This document shows, in pieces, positions 7,788-9,134 of a stretch of 9,134 nt of DNA. The DNA is taken from contig JAMDCE010000146.1 in assembly GCA_023489135.1 (NCBI GenBank), positions 1 through 9,134 of the forward strand, given 5' to 3'. How positions within the stretch are numbered: the stretch's first letter is position 1; each line of letters starts with the position of its first letter. Below the pieces are notes generated by a model. It saw only the letters and a program-made list of their open reading frames with translations. It made no database searches and was not told the origin of the DNA. A program made the position numbers and the translations under genes. The stretch is from Chloroflexota bacterium (GTDB lineage Bacteria > Chloroflexota > Chloroflexia > JAMDCE01).

Positions 7788-9046
7788 TGGCTCGCTCCTT
7801 GGTCGTGGGAAGCTCCCGAGGCGGCTGCCAAGGCGAGGGGCTTTACAGTGAGAATTCCGAAACGATCCACGAGGGCCTCAAGACCGGGAAGGATCACCGT
7901 AGTGGTGTCGACCTGTTCCACGATGGCCGGCCCGGCCAGGAGGTGCCCGGCGAGTAGATCCTTCCTGTCGTAGATGGAAGCCCTGCGCCAGGCGCCGCGA
8001 TAGAAAATGTCTCGCTCTGCGAGAGGCATCGCCGCCCCCCGGGCCCCCGGCAATTCCGCAAGCGTGGGCAGGGGCGGTAATCCAACCACCCGGACGCGGA
8101 GGTTGGTGAGTATAACGGCGGCTTCACGGTCCATGAAGCTGTAAGCCTGTTGGTGAGCTTCGTGAAACAGCTCGCGCAAGAGAGAGGGGCTAACCTCGGC
8201 CAGATCCAGCTCGCAGGGCACGCTAACTTCCACGTCGTATGGCTCCCCATTGTAGCGCAGGTCGGCGCTGCGAATGATAATGTGCTCATTGACCACCGGC
8301 CCCTGCTCGCGGACCCACCGGATCGCTTGCCGGTCCAGCTCGCGGTATGCCCCAGACAACTCCTCTTGACCTACTTGCGAAGCAGCTTTTCGGACAGTCT
8401 TGATGTAGTCGCCGCGAACGTCGGTCATCAATGCCCCCAGGGCGCAAAGGGTGCCGGGTGACGGAGGCACCAGCATCTTTCCTATTTGAGATTCCTCGAG
8501 AAGAAGCGCCCCGTGGGTGGGCCCGGCTCCCCCGTAGACCAGCAAAGCGAAATCGCGTGGATCGATGCCCCGTTTGGCCGTGAGTGGCCGCAGCTCGTCC
8601 GCCATATTTGAGGATGCCACGGCGAGAATGCTTTCGGCCGTCTCGGGGATCCCTTTGCCCAGCTTCTCGGCCAGAGCGCCTATCGCTGCCGCGGCCAGGG
8701 TTCGATCCAGCCGCATCCGGCCCCCCAGGAAGTTGTCCGGGTTCACGTAGCCGCAGACCAGGTAGGCATCGGTAATGGTCGGTAACTTGCCTCCCTTACC
8801 ATAGCACGCCGGACCTGGGTCGGCGCCGGCGCTCCGCGGCCCAACCTTCAAGATGCCTATTTCGTCGATCGACGCGATCGATCCCCCGCCCGCGCCAATG
8901 GTCGATACGTCCGCCGAAGGCATTACCACGGGAAAGTCGGCGACGTGGTTTTCCGTCGAGTAGACCACCTCCCCGTCGCGGACGATGGAAACGTCGGCGC
9001 TGGTGCCACCGATGTCGAGGGTGATGCACTGCTTCTCGCCCTCCAA
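7784..9046 (-). CDS. hyuA: Hydantoinase A/oxoprolinase family protein (HyuA1), N-terminal half missing
   Basis: The 420 residues seen correspond to the C-terminal part of a ~700-residue HyuA. CITLDIGGTSADVS at residues 7-20 aligns with residues ~295-308 of HyuA2. It is followed by TIGAGGGSIASIDEIG at 49-64, VGPRSAGADPGPACYGKGG at 68-86, TDAYLVCGYVNPDNFLGGRM at 92-111 and YGGAGPTHGALL at 171-182. The HyuA C-terminal domain follows, with GPAIVEQVDTTTVILPG. About 290 residues with the first DTGGTFTD loop are absent. The open frame begins with TTG at 9046, directly after an in-frame TAG (9049-9047), but both lie in sequence that is an inverted copy of hyuB1. The start is therefore an artefact, and native coding probably ends near 9034-9043. 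The intact gene most likely encodes the ATP-binding partner of hyuB1, with which it overlaps by 4 bp. This is a partial gene at a chimeric junction rather than an evident pseudogene. Arg codons sampled are all CGN. Confidence 0.88.
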   Translation of the reverse strand: MEGEKQCITLDIGGTSADVSIVRDGEVVYSTENHVADFPVVMPSADVSTIGAGGGSIASIDEIGILKVGPRSAGADPGPACYGKGGKLPTITDAYLVCGYVNPDNFLGGRMRLDRTLAAAAIGALAEKLGKGIPETAESILAVASSNMADELRPLTAKRGIDPRDFALLVYGGAGPTHGALLLEESQIGKMLVPPSPGTLCALGALMTDVRGDYIKTVRKAASQVGQEELSGAYRELDRQAIRWVREQGPVVNEHIIIRSADLRYNGEPYDVEVSVPCELDLAEVSPSLLRELFHEAHQQAYSFMDREAAVILTNLRVRVVGLPPLPTLAELPGARGAAMPLAERDIFYRGAWRRASIYDRKDLLAGHLLAGPAIVEQVDTTTVILPGLEALVDRFGILTVKPLALAAASGASHDQGASQ

Positions 9047-9134
9047 CTACGAGGTATTCCAGGAGGGCATTCGCGTTCCGCCCACCAAGCTGTATCGGAC
9101 AGGCGAGCTAAACCGAGAGTTCTTGAACCTTTTC
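9034..9134 (-). repeat. Exact inverted copy of hyuB1 fragment at window end (probable chimeric fold-back)
   Basis: Positions 9034-9134 are a perfect reverse complement of 7281-7381, running to the window edge. Read on the + strand they encode the HyuB peptide SNYEVFQEGIRVPP and onward, the opposite strand to all other genes. The match stops abruptly inside hyuA1 (9033 differs), and hyuA1 loses its N-terminal half there. Identity over 101 bp, inverted orientation, a short interval (1652 bp between the arms) and position at the edge fit an amplification or assembly chimera. A genuine inverted duplication is possible but less likely. Confidence 0.9.

Noticed and set aside
9044..9049. TTG as the true start of a short 420-residue HyuA
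   Set aside because: The TTG and the TAG before it both belong to the inverted hyuB1 copy. Family length and the missing N-terminal loop indicate truncation rather than a natural short protein.
7281..9134. 101-bp inverted repeats as ends of an insertion sequence
   Set aside because: No transposase lies between them. The repeat is internal HyuB coding sequence, and the interval holds ordinary hyuA/hyuB coding DNA.
1..9134. CRISPR arrays, tRNA or rRNA genes
   Set aside because: No spaced direct repeats and no recognisable RNA gene segments were seen. Almost all the sequence is accounted for by the five coding regions.

Overview
The window carries one co-directional gene block, entirely on the minus strand. 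It is built from two HyuA/HyuB (hydantoinase / 5-oxoprolinase / acetone carboxylase superfamily) pairs with an AMP-forming acyl-CoA ligase between them. In order of transcription (right to left) the genes are: hyuA1, lacking its first ~290 codons (9046-7784); hyuB1 (7787-5811); an acyl-CoA synthetase/ligase (5797-4106); hyuA2 (4113-1948); and hyuB2 (1758 to beyond position 1). hyuA1/hyuB1 overlap by 4 bp, hyuB1/ligase are 13 bp apart, and ligase/hyuA2 overlap by 8 bp, so these four genes look translationally coupled. The only real gap is 189 bp between hyuA2 and hyuB2. It holds a striking, near-perfect hairpin.

Function. The second pair resembles the ketone carboxylase branch (acetone carboxylase beta/alpha, acetophenone carboxylase subunits) more than classical hydantoinases. 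The first pair resembles generic HyuA/HyuB proteins with the C-terminal extension seen in one HyuB subfamily. A CoA ligase beside such proteins recalls the acetophenone carboxylase / benzoylacetate-CoA ligase arrangement of denitrifying aromatic degraders. The working model is therefore ATP-dependent carboxylation (or ring opening) of a ketone, amide or heterocycle, followed by thioesterification of the resulting acid. The substrate cannot be read from the sequence. No small gamma/zinc subunit, transporter or regulator lies inside the window.

Sequence quality. Both edges look like fold-back junctions. The last 101 bases (9034-9134) are an exact reverse complement of 7281-7381 inside hyuB1, and hyuA1 loses its N-terminal half exactly at that junction. 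The first 15 bases are an exact reverse complement of 181-195 inside hyuB2. The simplest reading is a whole contig with chimeric ends, as produced by multiple-displacement amplification or misassembly, rather than real duplications.

Organism. The sequence is moderately GC-rich, with Shine-Dalgarno sites (GGGAGGG, AAGGAGG) and bacterial-type operon packing, so a bacterium is likely. The gene content suits an environmental, possibly anaerobic degrader. The phylum cannot be assigned. Arginine codon use differs between the upstream genes (CGN-rich) and the downstream genes (AGA/AGG-rich), which suggests the cluster may be a mosaic.
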